Shown piece by piece: positions 25,329-33,973 of a stretch of 64,000 bases of DNA. The stretch spans positions 34,085 to 98,084 of the forward strand of contig JBQDZM010000006.1 of NCBI GenBank assembly GCA_052108535.1, in the 5' to 3' direction. Positions within the stretch are counted from its first letter, which is position 1. Every line of letters starts with the position of its first letter. Below the pieces are notes generated by a model that worked only from the letters and a program-made list of their open reading frames with translations, had not been told where the DNA came from and ran no database searches. Position numbers and translations under genes: made by a program. This DNA is from Galactobacter sp052108535 (GTDB lineage Bacteria; Actinomycetota; Actinomycetes; Actinomycetales; Micrococcaceae).

Positions 25329-25354
25329 GCGCGGCGCTGGTTCACTCGCCGCGC
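25329..25354 (+). terminator. GC-rich hairpin after the aminotransferase gene
   Basis: GCGCGGCG (25329-25336) pairs perfectly with CGCCGCGC (25347-25354) across a 10-nt loop. It probably ends the aminotransferase transcript. A TAGGGT hexamer at 25395-25400 could be the -10 of the dehydrogenase operon, giving a 5' leader of about 60 nt. Confidence 0.45.
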
Positions 25355-25466
25355 CGTGCCATGGAAGGGGTCGTCACCGCGCCGCTGACCTGAGTAGGGT
25401 GGGCAGCGGCACCGACCCACGTGTCAATAACTCAGACGGCATATACGGAACTGGAGGACCGGTTCA

Positions 25467-26609
25467 GTGCAGACACCAGCTACAGGCTCCGGAAGCGATT
25501 ACATTCAGCTCATGGACGCCCAGGGCAACCGGGTGGAGGATCCCACCTACACACCCTGGGTCGCCGACATCGGCGAGGACGAACTGCGCGGTTACTACCG
25601 GGACATGTTCCTGGCCCGTCGCGTGGATGACGAGGGCACGGCACTGCAGCGGCAGGGCGAGCTCGTGCTCTGGGTGCCGCTGAAGGGTCAGGAGGCGGCC
25701 CAGGTCGGCGCCGGTCGAGCCACCGCGGACCAAGATCGACTTTTCCCCACCTACCGTGAACACGCCGTGGCCATGACCCGGGGTGTGAAGATCTCGGAGA
25801 TGCTGCGCGTCTTCCGCGGCATCAGCCACGGCGGCTGGAACCCGGAGTCCACCGGTTTCCAGAACTACACCATGGTGCTGGCAGCCCAGACACTGCATGC
25901 CGTTGGCTACGGATGGGGCATCGCCCTGGACCAGGCCGACTGGTCCGCGGAACAGAAGCACCAGGAGGGTTCGGCGGTCCTCGCCTTCTTTGGCGACGGT
26001 TCCTCCTCCGAGGGCGACGTGCACGAGTCCATGGTCTTCGCCAACTCCTTTGACGCCCCCGTGGTGTTCTTCTGCCAGAACAACCAGTGGGCCATCTCCG
26101 TACCGTTCGAGGTGCAGTCCAAGGTGCCGCTAGTCCAGCGCGCCGCCGGCTACGGCATGCCCGGCATCCGGGTGGACGGCAATGACGTCCTCGCGGTCCT
26201 CGCGGTGACGCGCTGGGCCCTGGACCGTGCCCGCCGCGGTGAGGGACCCGCCTTCATCGAGGCGGTGACCTACCGCCGTGGCGCCCACACCACCGCCGAC
26301 GATCCCACCAAGTACCGCACCAGGGACGAGGAACTCGGGTGGGACGAGCGTGACCCGTTGCTGCGCGTGGAGCGCCACCTTCGGGAGCGCGGCACCGACC
26401 AGCAATTCTTCGACGACCTGGATGCCGAGGCAGACACCATGGCGAAGGAGCTGCGCGCCGCAGCTCTCGCCTTCCCGACCCCCGGCCTGGAGACCGCCTT
26501 CGAGAACGTCTACGCCACGGCCCACCCGCTGGTGAAGGAAGAATTGGAGCAGTACCGCGAGTACCAGGCCGGATTCGCCGACGCCGCGCAGCAGGAGGGA
26601 ACCCGATGA
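25467..26609 (+). CDS. 2-oxo-acid dehydrogenase E1 component, alpha subunit
   Basis: This 380-residue thiamine-diphosphate enzyme subunit carries the ThDP motif, beginning GDGSSSEGDVHE at about residue 175 and ending at CQNNQWAIS. It also has YRRGAHTTADDPTKYR, the phosphorylation-loop-like region of branched-chain and pyruvate E1alpha proteins. It works with the E1beta and E2 encoded next. Because many actinobacteria use a homodimeric AceE for pyruvate, this heterotetrameric type is more often the branched-chain (BCKDH) complex. That is inference. The GTG start at 25467 follows a GGAGG ribosome binding site. Confidence 0.9.
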   Translation: MQTPATGSGSDYIQLMDAQGNRVEDPTYTPWVADIGEDELRGYYRDMFLARRVDDEGTALQRQGELVLWVPLKGQEAAQVGAGRATADQDRLFPTYREHAVAMTRGVKISEMLRVFRGISHGGWNPESTGFQNYTMVLAAQTLHAVGYGWGIALDQADWSAEQKHQEGSAVLAFFGDGSSSEGDVHESMVFANSFDAPVVFFCQNNQWAISVPFEVQSKVPLVQRAAGYGMPGIRVDGNDVLAVLAVTRWALDRARRGEGPAFIEAVTYRRGAHTTADDPTKYRTRDEELGWDERDPLLRVERHLRERGTDQQFFDDLDAEADTMAKELRAAALAFPTPGLETAFENVYATAHPLVKEELEQYREYQAGFADAAQQEGTR

Positions 26610-27586
26610 GCACGGAACGCATGACCCTGGCCAAGGCCATCACCACCGGCCTGGCCTGCGCGCTTGAGGAAGATCCCAAGGTGATGCTGCTCGGTGAGGA
26701 CATCGGCAAACTCGGTGGCGTTTACCGCATCACCGAGGGACTGCAGGCCCGCTTCGGAGAACGCCGGGTCGTCGACACCCCGCTGGCGGAGTCCGGGATT
26801 ATCGGCAGCAGCATCGGATTGGCCCTGCGCGGTCGCAAACCTGTGGCGGAGATCCAGTTCGACGGCTTCGTCTTCCCCGGCTTCAACCAAATCACCACGC
26901 AGCTGGCCAAGATCCACATGCGCAGTGAGGGCATCATGAACATGCCGGTCACGATCCGCATCCCCTACGGCGGCGGCATCGGTTCGGTGGAACACCACTC
27001 GGAGTCCCCCGAGGCCTTGTTTGCCCACACCGCCGGCCTGCGGATCATGTCGCCGTCCACACCGAACGACGCCTACTGGATGATCCAGGAGGCCATCGCC
27101 AGCCCGGACCCGGTGATCTTCTTTGAACCCAAGCGCCGGTACTGGCTCAAGGGTGAGGTGGACCTGGACCATCCCGCACCAGCCGCGGAGAAGGCCCAGG
27201 TGGTCCGTCCCGGAACCGATGCCACTGTGGTGGCGTGGGGCCCGCTGGTGCCGGTGGCACTCGCGGCGGCGCAGGCCTGCGTCGAGGATGGCCGCGAGGT
27301 CGAGGTCATCGACCTGCGCTCCCTGAGCCCGGTCGATTTCGACACCATCACGGAATCGGTGCAGCGCACCGGCCGACTGGTCATCGCCCATGAGGCGCCC
27401 ACCTTCGGCGGGTTGGGAGGCGAGATCGCGGCGCGCGTGAGCGAACGAGCGTTCTACGCGCTGCAGGCCCCAGTCATGCGGGTGGGCGGCTACCACATGC
27501 CCTATCCGCCCTCCCGGGTCGAGGCGCAGTACCTGCCTGACATCGACCGTATCCTCGACGCACTAGACCGCAGTTTCGACTACTGA
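26606..27586 (+). CDS. 2-oxo-acid dehydrogenase E1 component, beta subunit
   Basis: This 326-residue partner of E1alpha shows LGEDIGKLGGVYRITEGLQ, RVVDTPLAESGIIGSSIGLA and the C-terminal transketolase-like domain (EVEVIDLRSLSPVDFDTI). Its ATG overlaps the E1alpha stop by 4 nt (ATGA), giving coupled, equimolar synthesis of the alpha2beta2 enzyme. The complex decarboxylates a 2-oxo acid and loads the acyl group on the lipoyl domain of E2. Confidence 0.92.
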   Translation: MSTERMTLAKAITTGLACALEEDPKVMLLGEDIGKLGGVYRITEGLQARFGERRVVDTPLAESGIIGSSIGLALRGRKPVAEIQFDGFVFPGFNQITTQLAKIHMRSEGIMNMPVTIRIPYGGGIGSVEHHSESPEALFAHTAGLRIMSPSTPNDAYWMIQEAIASPDPVIFFEPKRRYWLKGEVDLDHPAPAAEKAQVVRPGTDATVVAWGPLVPVALAAAQACVEDGREVEVIDLRSLSPVDFDTITESVQRTGRLVIAHEAPTFGGLGGEIAARVSERAFYALQAPVMRVGGYHMPYPPSRVEAQYLPDIDRILDALDRSFDY

Positions 27587-27632
27587 GACCCACGCGAGTG
27601 AATAACGCTGGCGAGAACAAGGAAGAACACGC

Positions 27633-29000
27633 ATGAGCACGTTCAATCTGCCTGATGTCGGGGAAGGGCTCACCGAGGCCGATCTGGTCCAGTGGAAGGT
27701 CGCCGTCGGGGACACCGTGGGTGTGAATCAGGTCCTCGTTGAGATCGAAACCGCCAAATCCCTCGTGGAACTGCCCAGCCCGTACGCGGGCACCGTCACG
27801 GCGCTGCGCGCCGCGGAGGGCGTCACGCTGGAGGTCGGTGCGCCGCTGATTGACATCGCGGTGGCCGGAGAACTGCCCGACGGCGGGGAGTCGGCTCCCG
27901 CCGCCACCCCCGGCTCCGCCGAGGCCGCAGACGCGACCCCTGGCCCGTTGGTCGGGTCCGGTCCGGTGGCGGACCCTGTGAAGCGCCGGGCCCGCGTGCG
28001 GCGAGGCGCGGGCGGAACGGGCACCGCGTCGTCGGGCACTGGTGCGCCTGCGGCCGAGGCCAAGAAGGCGGTGAAGGCCAAGCCGCCCGTCAGGGCGCTG
28101 GCCAAGCAGCTGGGGGTGGACCTGAGCCTGGTCACGCCCACTGGTAGCCACGGCGAGGTGACCCGGGACGATCTGGCCGATTACGCCGACCGTCGTCTGC
28201 GCTCCGCCTCCGCCTCGGCGCCCACACAGGAGTACGACCACGGCCGGGAGGCGCTCTCCGCCGCATTCGGCGAGGGTACGTGGACCGAACCCACCGACGG
28301 CGTGGAGCACGTCAGGGTCAAGGGGGTGCGGAAGGCGACCGCAGCCGCCATGGTCTCCAGCGCCTTCACCGCGCCGCACGTCTCCCTGTTCGTGGACGTG
28401 GACGCCACCCGCACCATGGAGTTTGTGCAGCGCCTGAAGAAGGCCCGCGACTTCCAAGGCGTGAAGGTCACGCCGCTGCTGGTGGTCGCCAAGGCCGTGA
28501 TCTGGGCGGCTCAACGCAACCCGCAGATCAACGCCTCCTGGGTGGACACGCCGGACGGTGCCGAGATCCAGGTCAAGAGCTTCGTGAACCTCGGCATCGC
28601 CGCGGCGACGCCGCGCGGACTCGTGGTGCCCAACATTAAGAACGCCAACGAGATGTCCATGAAGGAACTCGCCAAGGCGCTGGAGCACCTGGCGGGCCGG
28701 GCCCGCGAGGGGAAGACGTCTCCCGCCGAAATGCGCGACGGCACGGTGTCCATCACCAACGTGGGCACCCTCGGCATCGACACCGGAACGCCCATCATCA
28801 ACCCGGGCGAGTGCGGCATCATCGCCTTCGGCACCGTGCGGCAACGCCCGTGGGTCGTGGACGGCGAGGTGGTGCCCCGCTACGTGACCACCGTGGGCGG
28901 CTCGTTCGATCACCGCGTGGTGGACGGCGACCAGTGCGCCCGCTTCCTGGCGGACGTGGCCTCGATCCTGGAGGAGCCCGCGCTGCTGCTGGACTACTGA
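27633..29000 (+). CDS. Dihydrolipoamide acyltransferase (E2) of the same 2-oxo-acid dehydrogenase
   Basis: This 455-residue E2 has one lipoyl domain (residues about 1-77, lipoylated Lys42 in IETAKSLVEL), an Ala/Pro-rich linker, and a peripheral subunit-binding domain (PPVRALAKQLGVDLSLVTPTG). The catalytic core has the active-site motif DHRVVDGDQ near the C-terminus. It forms the multimeric core that binds E1 and E3. No E3 (lipoamide dehydrogenase) gene follows, so it must be encoded elsewhere, which is common. It is preceded by a 46-nt gap after E1beta. Confidence 0.93.
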   Translation: MSTFNLPDVGEGLTEADLVQWKVAVGDTVGVNQVLVEIETAKSLVELPSPYAGTVTALRAAEGVTLEVGAPLIDIAVAGELPDGGESAPAATPGSAEAADATPGPLVGSGPVADPVKRRARVRRGAGGTGTASSGTGAPAAEAKKAVKAKPPVRALAKQLGVDLSLVTPTGSHGEVTRDDLADYADRRLRSASASAPTQEYDHGREALSAAFGEGTWTEPTDGVEHVRVKGVRKATAAAMVSSAFTAPHVSLFVDVDATRTMEFVQRLKKARDFQGVKVTPLLVVAKAVIWAAQRNPQINASWVDTPDGAEIQVKSFVNLGIAAATPRGLVVPNIKNANEMSMKELAKALEHLAGRAREGKTSPAEMRDGTVSITNVGTLGIDTGTPIINPGECGIIAFGTVRQRPWVVDGEVVPRYVTTVGGSFDHRVVDGDQCARFLADVASILEEPALLLDY

Positions 29001-29057
29001 GCTAGTGGTGGACCGCTGAGTCGCTGCTGGACTAGGGGTGCTGCCGCACTCCTCAGT

Positions 29058-30011
29058 TCAGACCGGCGTCGGCGCGTCCTCCCCGGCCAACACGGCCAGG
29101 ACGTTCTGCGCAGCCAGGTTCGCCATGGCGGTCCGGGTCTCCACGGTCGCGGACCCCAGGTGCGGGGCTAAGGACACATTCTCCAGGTCGAGCAGGCCCG
29201 GCTCCACGAGGGGTTCGTTCTCGTAGACGTCCAGGCCGGCACCTGCGATGATCCCGTCACGCAGCGCCACGGCCAGGGCGGCTTCGTCCACGATTGGACC
29301 CCGGGCTGTGTTGATCAGGTACGCCGAATCCTTCATGGCGGCGAACTGTTTCGCGCCCAGCAGGTGATGCGTTTGCGGGGTGAAGGGGCAGTGCACTGAG
29401 ACCACGTCGGAGATCGCGAGGAGCTCGTCGAGGTCCACCCGGCGGGCGTCGAGCTCCTGCTCCACCTCCGCAGGCTGTGCCGAACGGGACTGATACACGA
29501 TCTTCATGCCGAAGGCCTTGGCCCGTCTGGCGGTGGCGCGGCCGATGCCACCCATGCCGATCACGCCTAAGGTCTTACCCTGTAGGCCCGCACCGAGCAG
29601 GAAGAACATGCCCCACTTCCAGGACGCTCCCGAGCGGATCAGGCGGTCACCCTCAGCCAGCCGACGCGTGGCCATGAGCGTGAGGCCAAAGGCGATGTCT
29701 GCCGTGGCCTCGGTGAGCACGCCGGGGGTGTTGGTGGCCTGCACTCCGCGGTCCTTGCAGGCGGCCACGTCGATGTTGTCGTAGCCCACGGCAACGTTGG
29801 CGACGACCTTCAGTTGCGGGCCTGCGGCGTCGAGGAACTCGGCATCCACTTTCTCGGTGAGGAGGGTGGCGATGGCGTCTGCCCCGGCAGCGCGGTGCAG
29901 AAGTTCCTCACGGGGAATGGCGTTGGGTTCGTCCCAGGCATCCACCTCGTGGTGGGCGCGCAGGGACGCAAGCGCGGGCTCGGGAATCCGCCCGGTCACG
30001 ACGACCTTCAT
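29058..30011 (-). CDS. D-2-hydroxyacid dehydrogenase (glyoxylate/hydroxypyruvate reductase type)
   Basis: This 317-residue NAD(P)-dependent reductase has the family layout: a catalytic domain, a Rossmann segment GVIGMGGIGRATARRAKAFG, and catalytic residues in NTARGPIVDE (Arg) and LAPHLGSAT (His). This subgroup reduces glyoxylate, hydroxypyruvate or 2-ketogluconate. The start at 30011 overlaps the stop of the upstream aminotransferase (ATGA). With that neighbour and the divergent glycerate kinase it completes a route from an amino acid through hydroxypyruvate to glycerate. Confidence 0.88.
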   Translation of the reverse strand: MKVVVTGRIPEPALASLRAHHEVDAWDEPNAIPREELLHRAAGADAIATLLTEKVDAEFLDAAGPQLKVVANVAVGYDNIDVAACKDRGVQATNTPGVLTEATADIAFGLTLMATRRLAEGDRLIRSGASWKWGMFFLLGAGLQGKTLGVIGMGGIGRATARRAKAFGMKIVYQSRSAQPAEVEQELDARRVDLDELLAISDVVSVHCPFTPQTHHLLGAKQFAAMKDSAYLINTARGPIVDEAALAVALRDGIIAGAGLDVYENEPLVEPGLLDLENVSLAPHLGSATVETRTAMANLAAQNVLAVLAGEDAPTPV

Positions 30012-31207
30012 GAGCCGGCCTCGATCCATTCGCGCAGACGGGTGAGACCCTCCTGGATGTTGGGCACGTCGATGCCGGAGTAGGCCAGACGGATGTACTG
30101 GCGATCCTCTCCTGGCTGGCGGCGGCCGAAGTGTTCGCGGGTGCAGAAGGACATGCCCGTATTGTGCAGTGCCGCGGTGGCAAAGTCGCCCACCTCGGTG
30201 AAACCCATCCGCTGCATGGCCTCGGTGGCATCGGGGAACAGGTAGAACGTGGACTCAGGCACGGCGACGCTCAGACCGGGGACGGCATTGACGAGTTCGC
30301 AGGCGGCATCGCGGCGCTCCTTGAGGGTGGAGAGCATCTGAGACACCGGTTCCTGGGTCCCCGTGAGCGCGGCGATTCCGGCCCACTGGACGTAGTGCGT
30401 GGTGCAGGATTCGTCGTTGGTGTTGAGGGTGGAGAACACCTGTGCCAACTCCGGAGGTGCCACGGCGCAGCCCAGGCGGGAGCCGGTCATCGCGAACTTC
30501 TTGCTAAAGGTGTAGAGGATTACCGTGCGCTCCGCCATGCCAGGGATGGAGGCGATGGACTGCGAGGTCCCGGAGTAGCGGGTCTCGAAGTAGGCCTCGT
30601 CGGAGAGCACCCAGAGATCGTGCTCCATGGCGATCTGCGCAATGGCCTCGCGCTCGGCCTGAGTGGACTCCGCGGAGATGGGGTTCTGCAGGTCGTTGTA
30701 GATGATCGCGACGGTGTTGGGGGTGATGGAGGCGCGAACCTGGTCCAGGTCGATCGCGAAGCCCGTATCGGTGGGGACGTAGCGGTAGGGGAGCGCCGTA
30801 CCGCCCAGGTACTCAATCTGGGACTCGTAGATGGGGAAGCCAGGGTTGGGGTAGAGGACTTCCTGTCCCGGGTTCATGACGGTCTGCAGGAACTTGGTGA
30901 TGACGGGTTTGCCACCGGTCATCACCACGACGTTGTCTGCGGTGAAGTCCAGGCCGCGCTGGGAGCCCAGGTCGTGGGCCAGAGCCTCGCGGAGTTCGGG
31001 GATGCCGGGGCCGGGGCAGTAGCCGGTCTTACCGTCCGCGATGGCCCGGTTCATGGCCTCGATGATGTGGGGCGCTGTGGGGATGTTGATGTCACCAAGG
31101 TGGAAGGGGTAGACCGTGTTTCCGGCCGCTTTCCAGGCTGCTGCGGCCTGGGCCACGGAGAACGCGGTCTCCGTACCGAGGCGTTCCAGGCGGGTCGCCA
31201 AGTGCAT
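30008..31207 (-). CDS. Class I/II PLP-dependent aminotransferase
   Basis: This 399-residue fold-type-I aminotransferase has the PLP-lysine motif TFSKKFAMTGSRLG, the N-terminal substrate region FHLGDINIPTAPHIIEAM, YCPGPGIPELREALA and NDLQNPISAEST. The last replaces the common NPTG with NPIS, a variation also seen in related subgroups. Coupling to a hydroxypyruvate-type reductase suggests that it transaminates serine, alanine or a similar amino acid. The exact donor is not determinable. It has a GGAG ribosome binding site and lies divergent from the glycerate kinase gene. Confidence 0.85.
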   Translation of the reverse strand: MHLATRLERLGTETAFSVAQAAAAWKAAGNTVYPFHLGDINIPTAPHIIEAMNRAIADGKTGYCPGPGIPELREALAHDLGSQRGLDFTADNVVVMTGGKPVITKFLQTVMNPGQEVLYPNPGFPIYESQIEYLGGTALPYRYVPTDTGFAIDLDQVRASITPNTVAIIYNDLQNPISAESTQAEREAIAQIAMEHDLWVLSDEAYFETRYSGTSQSIASIPGMAERTVILYTFSKKFAMTGSRLGCAVAPPELAQVFSTLNTNDESCTTHYVQWAGIAALTGTQEPVSQMLSTLKERRDAACELVNAVPGLSVAVPESTFYLFPDATEAMQRMGFTEVGDFATAALHNTGMSFCTREHFGRRQPGEDRQYIRLAYSGIDVPNIQEGLTRLREWIEAGS

Positions 31208-31249
31208 GGGGGCTCCGTCTCTCGCGAAGGGGGATCAGGCCGAACAGCG

Positions 31250-31283
31250 CTGATACTTCAGTAAAGTACAACTGATATATCAG
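31250..31283. promoter_or_regulatory. Tandem palindromic operators between divergent glycerate-pathway genes
   Basis: CTGATACTTCAG (31250-31261) and the perfect palindrome CTGATATATCAG (31272-31283) share the arms CTGA/TCAG. Their centres are 22 bp apart, about two helical turns, placing both on one face of the DNA. The TGATATATCA core resembles sites of GntR-family FCD/VanR regulators. They sit in the 127-nt interval between the aminotransferase and the glycerate kinase, so one repressor could control both directions. The regulator gene is not in the window. Confidence 0.55.
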
Positions 31284-31321
31284 ATGTAGCAAGGGCCTTC
31301 CTTTGGAGGGTTTTCGTGGTC

Positions 31322-31327
31322 TAGCGT
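31322..31327 (+). promoter_or_regulatory. Leaderless -10 element (TAGCGT) of the glycerate kinase gene
   Basis: TAGCGT precedes the ATG at 31335 by 7 nt with no ribosome binding site. It lies downstream of the two palindromic operators, which therefore cover the -35 region and beyond. Confidence 0.5.
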
Positions 31328-31334
31328 GACCCTC

Positions 31335-32462
31335 ATGCGTGTCGTCATCGCCCCTGACAAGTTCAAGGATTCGCTCTCTGCCGCGCACGTCGCGGCGGCT
31401 CTGGCTCGTGGCGTGAGCACGGCCCTCCCGTCATCCGAGGTCACGTGCGTGCCTATGGCCGACGGCGGTGAGGGAACCCTGGACGCGGCTCTCGCCGCGG
31501 GGTTCGTTCCCGTCCGGGTGCGGGCCTGCGGCCCGTTGGGGGACCCCGTGGAGGCACAGTTCGCGCTGCGAGGAGACGAGGCCGTGATCGAGATGGCCGC
31601 AGCCTCCGGACTGGCCCTGGTCCCAGGCGACCGGCGTGACGCACTGGCCGCCACTTCCCGTGGGACCGGTGACCTGATTCTGGCCGCGTTGGAGGCCGGC
31701 GCGCGCCGGATCACGCTGGCTGTGGGCGGCAGCGCCTGCACCGACGGGGGCTCAGGCATGTTGGCGGCCCTGGGTGCCAGCCTGAAGGACGCGGAAGGCC
31801 ACGAGTTGCCAGACGGTGGTGGCGCACTTGCCGCGGTGGCCCGAGTGGATCTCTCCGGACTGGATCCACGTCTTCGTGAGACCGACTTTGTCTTGGCCAC
31901 GGATGTGGACCACCCGCTCTTGGGCGCGGATGGGGCGGCCGCGGTCTTTGGCCCTCAAAAGGGTGCTTCCGAGGACGACGTGGAGAAGCTGGAAACCGGG
32001 CTGCGGCGATTCGCCGCGTTGGTGGCGCCTAACCTGGTTTCGGCGCTCGGAGCCGGTGCGGCCGGCGGTGTGGGATTCGGGGCCATGGCGGGTCTGGACG
32101 CTCGTCGTGAGTCCGGGATCGACGTGGTTATGGACCTGGTCGGCCTCGAGTCCGCTGTCCGGGTGGCGGATCTGGTGATCACGGGGGAGGGGTCGCTGGA
32201 TCACCAGAGCCTGGGAGGCAAGACCCCGGTCGGGGTCGCGGGGCTGGTTTCACGGGTCGGGGGCGGCGCCCCCTGCGTGGTGGTCTGTGGCCGAACCACC
32301 CTGAAGGAATCGGCTTGGAGGGCGGCGGGCTTCGCAGCGTGCCTCGCCGTGGCTGACCTGGCCCCTGATACCGAGAGCAGCCTGCGCCATGCAGCGACGT
32401 ACCTGGAACGGATCGGCCAGGACATCATGGCCCACCACAGCAACCCGGATATGCGACTATGA
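31335..32462 (+). CDS. Glycerate kinase (GlxK/GarK family)
   Basis: This 375-residue kinase phosphorylates D-glycerate, usually to 2-phosphoglycerate in this family. MRVVIAPDKFKDSLSAAHVA at the start, MADGGEGTLDA, LAVGGSACTDGGSGMLAALG and ITGEGSLDHQSLGGKTP are family hallmarks. The start at 31335 was chosen because it gives the canonical N-terminus and a leaderless promoter. It is divergent from the reductase/aminotransferase pair that would supply glycerate. A CapA-like gene follows 3 nt later and may be co-transcribed. Confidence 0.93.
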   Translation: MRVVIAPDKFKDSLSAAHVAAALARGVSTALPSSEVTCVPMADGGEGTLDAALAAGFVPVRVRACGPLGDPVEAQFALRGDEAVIEMAAASGLALVPGDRRDALAATSRGTGDLILAALEAGARRITLAVGGSACTDGGSGMLAALGASLKDAEGHELPDGGGALAAVARVDLSGLDPRLRETDFVLATDVDHPLLGADGAAAVFGPQKGASEDDVEKLETGLRRFAALVAPNLVSALGAGAAGGVGFGAMAGLDARRESGIDVVMDLVGLESAVRVADLVITGEGSLDHQSLGGKTPVGVAGLVSRVGGGAPCVVVCGRTTLKESAWRAAGFAACLAVADLAPDTESSLRHAATYLERIGQDIMAHHSNPDMRL

Positions 32463-32465
32463 GCT

Positions 32466-33764
32466 ATGAATTCTCCCAGTTCCGCCGTGCGTAAGCCGGC
32501 GATGATCGCGGTGGCGACGGCAGCATTGCTGGTGATGTCGTCGTGTGCGTCGTCCTCGCCGAACACGCCCTCGTCCTCCTCCGTTTCCTCTGAGTCGGCA
32601 GTTGCGCAGTCCACGGAGGCCGTCGAGACCCCGGAACCCTCGCCCACGCCCGAGCCGGAACCGACCACCGTCCACATCGTCTCCGGCGGCGACATCCTGC
32701 TGCACCTCTCGGTGAACGAGGCGGCCAAACGCGCGGCCGGAGGGAAACTCGACTACACCGCGTTGACGAAGAACGTGGAGCCCTACATCAAGGGTGCCGA
32801 CCTCTCCCTCTGTGCACTCGAGGTACCGGTCGCGCCTCCTGGGACCCAACCCTCCAACTACCCGGCCTTCGGCGCGCCTAAGGAGATCGCGGCGTCGCTG
32901 AAGGAGATGGGCTGGGATGGCTGCGCCACGGCGACCAACCACTCGATGGATCGAGGTTTCGCCGGGGTGGGATCCACCCTGGACGCGCTCGACGAAGCCG
33001 GATTGGGACACCACGGAACGGCGCGGACCGCGGAGGAAGCGGAGCAGACGCAGTTCTACACATTGAAGGTCGGCGAACGGGACCTGAAGGTGGCCCACCT
33101 CTCTGCCTCCACCTTGACCAACGGCATTCACATCCCGGCCCAACAGCCGTGGTCGTGGAACGTGGTGGGAGACCTGGGCAACCGCTCGGTGGACGATCTG
33201 ATCGAGGACGCTAAGCAGGCCCGTGAGGACGGAGCTGATCTGGTCGTGGCCTCGATGCACTGGGGTACGGAGTACGTTTCCGAGCCGGTGGCGGAACAGA
33301 CGCAGATCGCCGACCAGATGGCGGCGTCCGGCCAGTTCGATCTGGTCTTCGGCAACCACTCCCACGTGCCGGAGCCGGTCACCAAACTGGACGGGGGACC
33401 TGCCGACAACGGCATGTGGGTGGTGTGGTCCATGGGCAATATGATCTCCGGGCAGTCCAGCGTGGCCCAGCGCGATCCTCGCGTCACGTCCGGACTGCTG
33501 ACCACGGCCACGGTGGAGGTGCCTGCCGAGGGCGCTCCCACGGTGACCAACCTCGAGTGGACCGCGCTGACGCAGGATATGAACACGGACTACGTGTACT
33601 CCATGCGAGAGCTGGAAAAGGGCCACACCGACGCAGGTATGCGCATCAGTGCCGCGGAGCTCAAACGCCGCGCAGACGCCACCTATCCGGTCATGAAGGA
33701 CGCAGACGAACGGACAGAGGCTCCCAAACCGGCCTCCGAACTGGTGGATGTCAGCCGCGAGTGA
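32466..33764 (+). CDS. CapA-like (poly-gamma-glutamate synthesis type) lipoprotein
   Basis: This 432-residue exported lipoprotein has the lipobox MSSC after a hydrophobic signal, then a Ser/Pro/Glu linker. It has the metallophosphatase-like CapA domain: GGDILLHLSVNEAAKR, ATNHSMDRGFAG, ASMHWGTEYVSEP, and FGNHSHVPEPV. CapA proteins take part in poly-gamma-glutamate anchoring in Bacillus, but the wider family is often of unknown role. No CapB/CapC genes are nearby, so polymer synthesis is not implied here. It starts 3 nt after the glycerate kinase stop. Confidence 0.85.
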   Translation: MNSPSSAVRKPAMIAVATAALLVMSSCASSSPNTPSSSSVSSESAVAQSTEAVETPEPSPTPEPEPTTVHIVSGGDILLHLSVNEAAKRAAGGKLDYTALTKNVEPYIKGADLSLCALEVPVAPPGTQPSNYPAFGAPKEIAASLKEMGWDGCATATNHSMDRGFAGVGSTLDALDEAGLGHHGTARTAEEAEQTQFYTLKVGERDLKVAHLSASTLTNGIHIPAQQPWSWNVVGDLGNRSVDDLIEDAKQAREDGADLVVASMHWGTEYVSEPVAEQTQIADQMAASGQFDLVFGNHSHVPEPVTKLDGGPADNGMWVVWSMGNMISGQSSVAQRDPRVTSGLLTTATVEVPAEGAPTVTNLEWTALTQDMNTDYVYSMRELEKGHTDAGMRISAAELKRRADATYPVMKDADERTEAPKPASELVDVSRE

Positions 33765-33847
33765 GTAGGGCACCCTCGCGTAGTCGAGGTAGAGCAAACG
33801 CATTCACCTGTGATGGCGAGTGCGCGCGTCTGCAGCCTATCGCTGAC

Positions 33848-33894
33848 TCTGCCCGCATTACCCAAACTCGGTACGGCGGTCGATAGCGGGCAGA
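33848..33894. terminator. Widely spaced inverted repeat after the CapA-like gene
   Basis: TCTGCCCGC (33848-33856) and GCGGGCAGA (33886-33894) are exact 9-nt complements separated by 29 nt. It could act as a terminator after the CapA gene or as an operator for the next gene. The rest of the 209-nt interval shows only the promoter hexamer at 33961. Confidence 0.35.
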
Positions 33895-33960
33895 ACAAAG
33901 CCCCACGGTGCCTAACCGGCCGGAGCCAGACAGAGGACGGTTGCCGCGGGGCGATGCTCC

Positions 33961-33966
33961 TAGAAT
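33961..33966 (+). promoter_or_regulatory. Leaderless -10 element (TAGAAT) of the Abi-like gene
   Basis: TAGAAT is a strong -10 hexamer 7 nt before the ATG at 33974. No Shine-Dalgarno sequence is present. This decides the start over an upstream in-frame start at 33908. Confidence 0.55.
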
Positions 33967-33973
33967 AGCAGAT

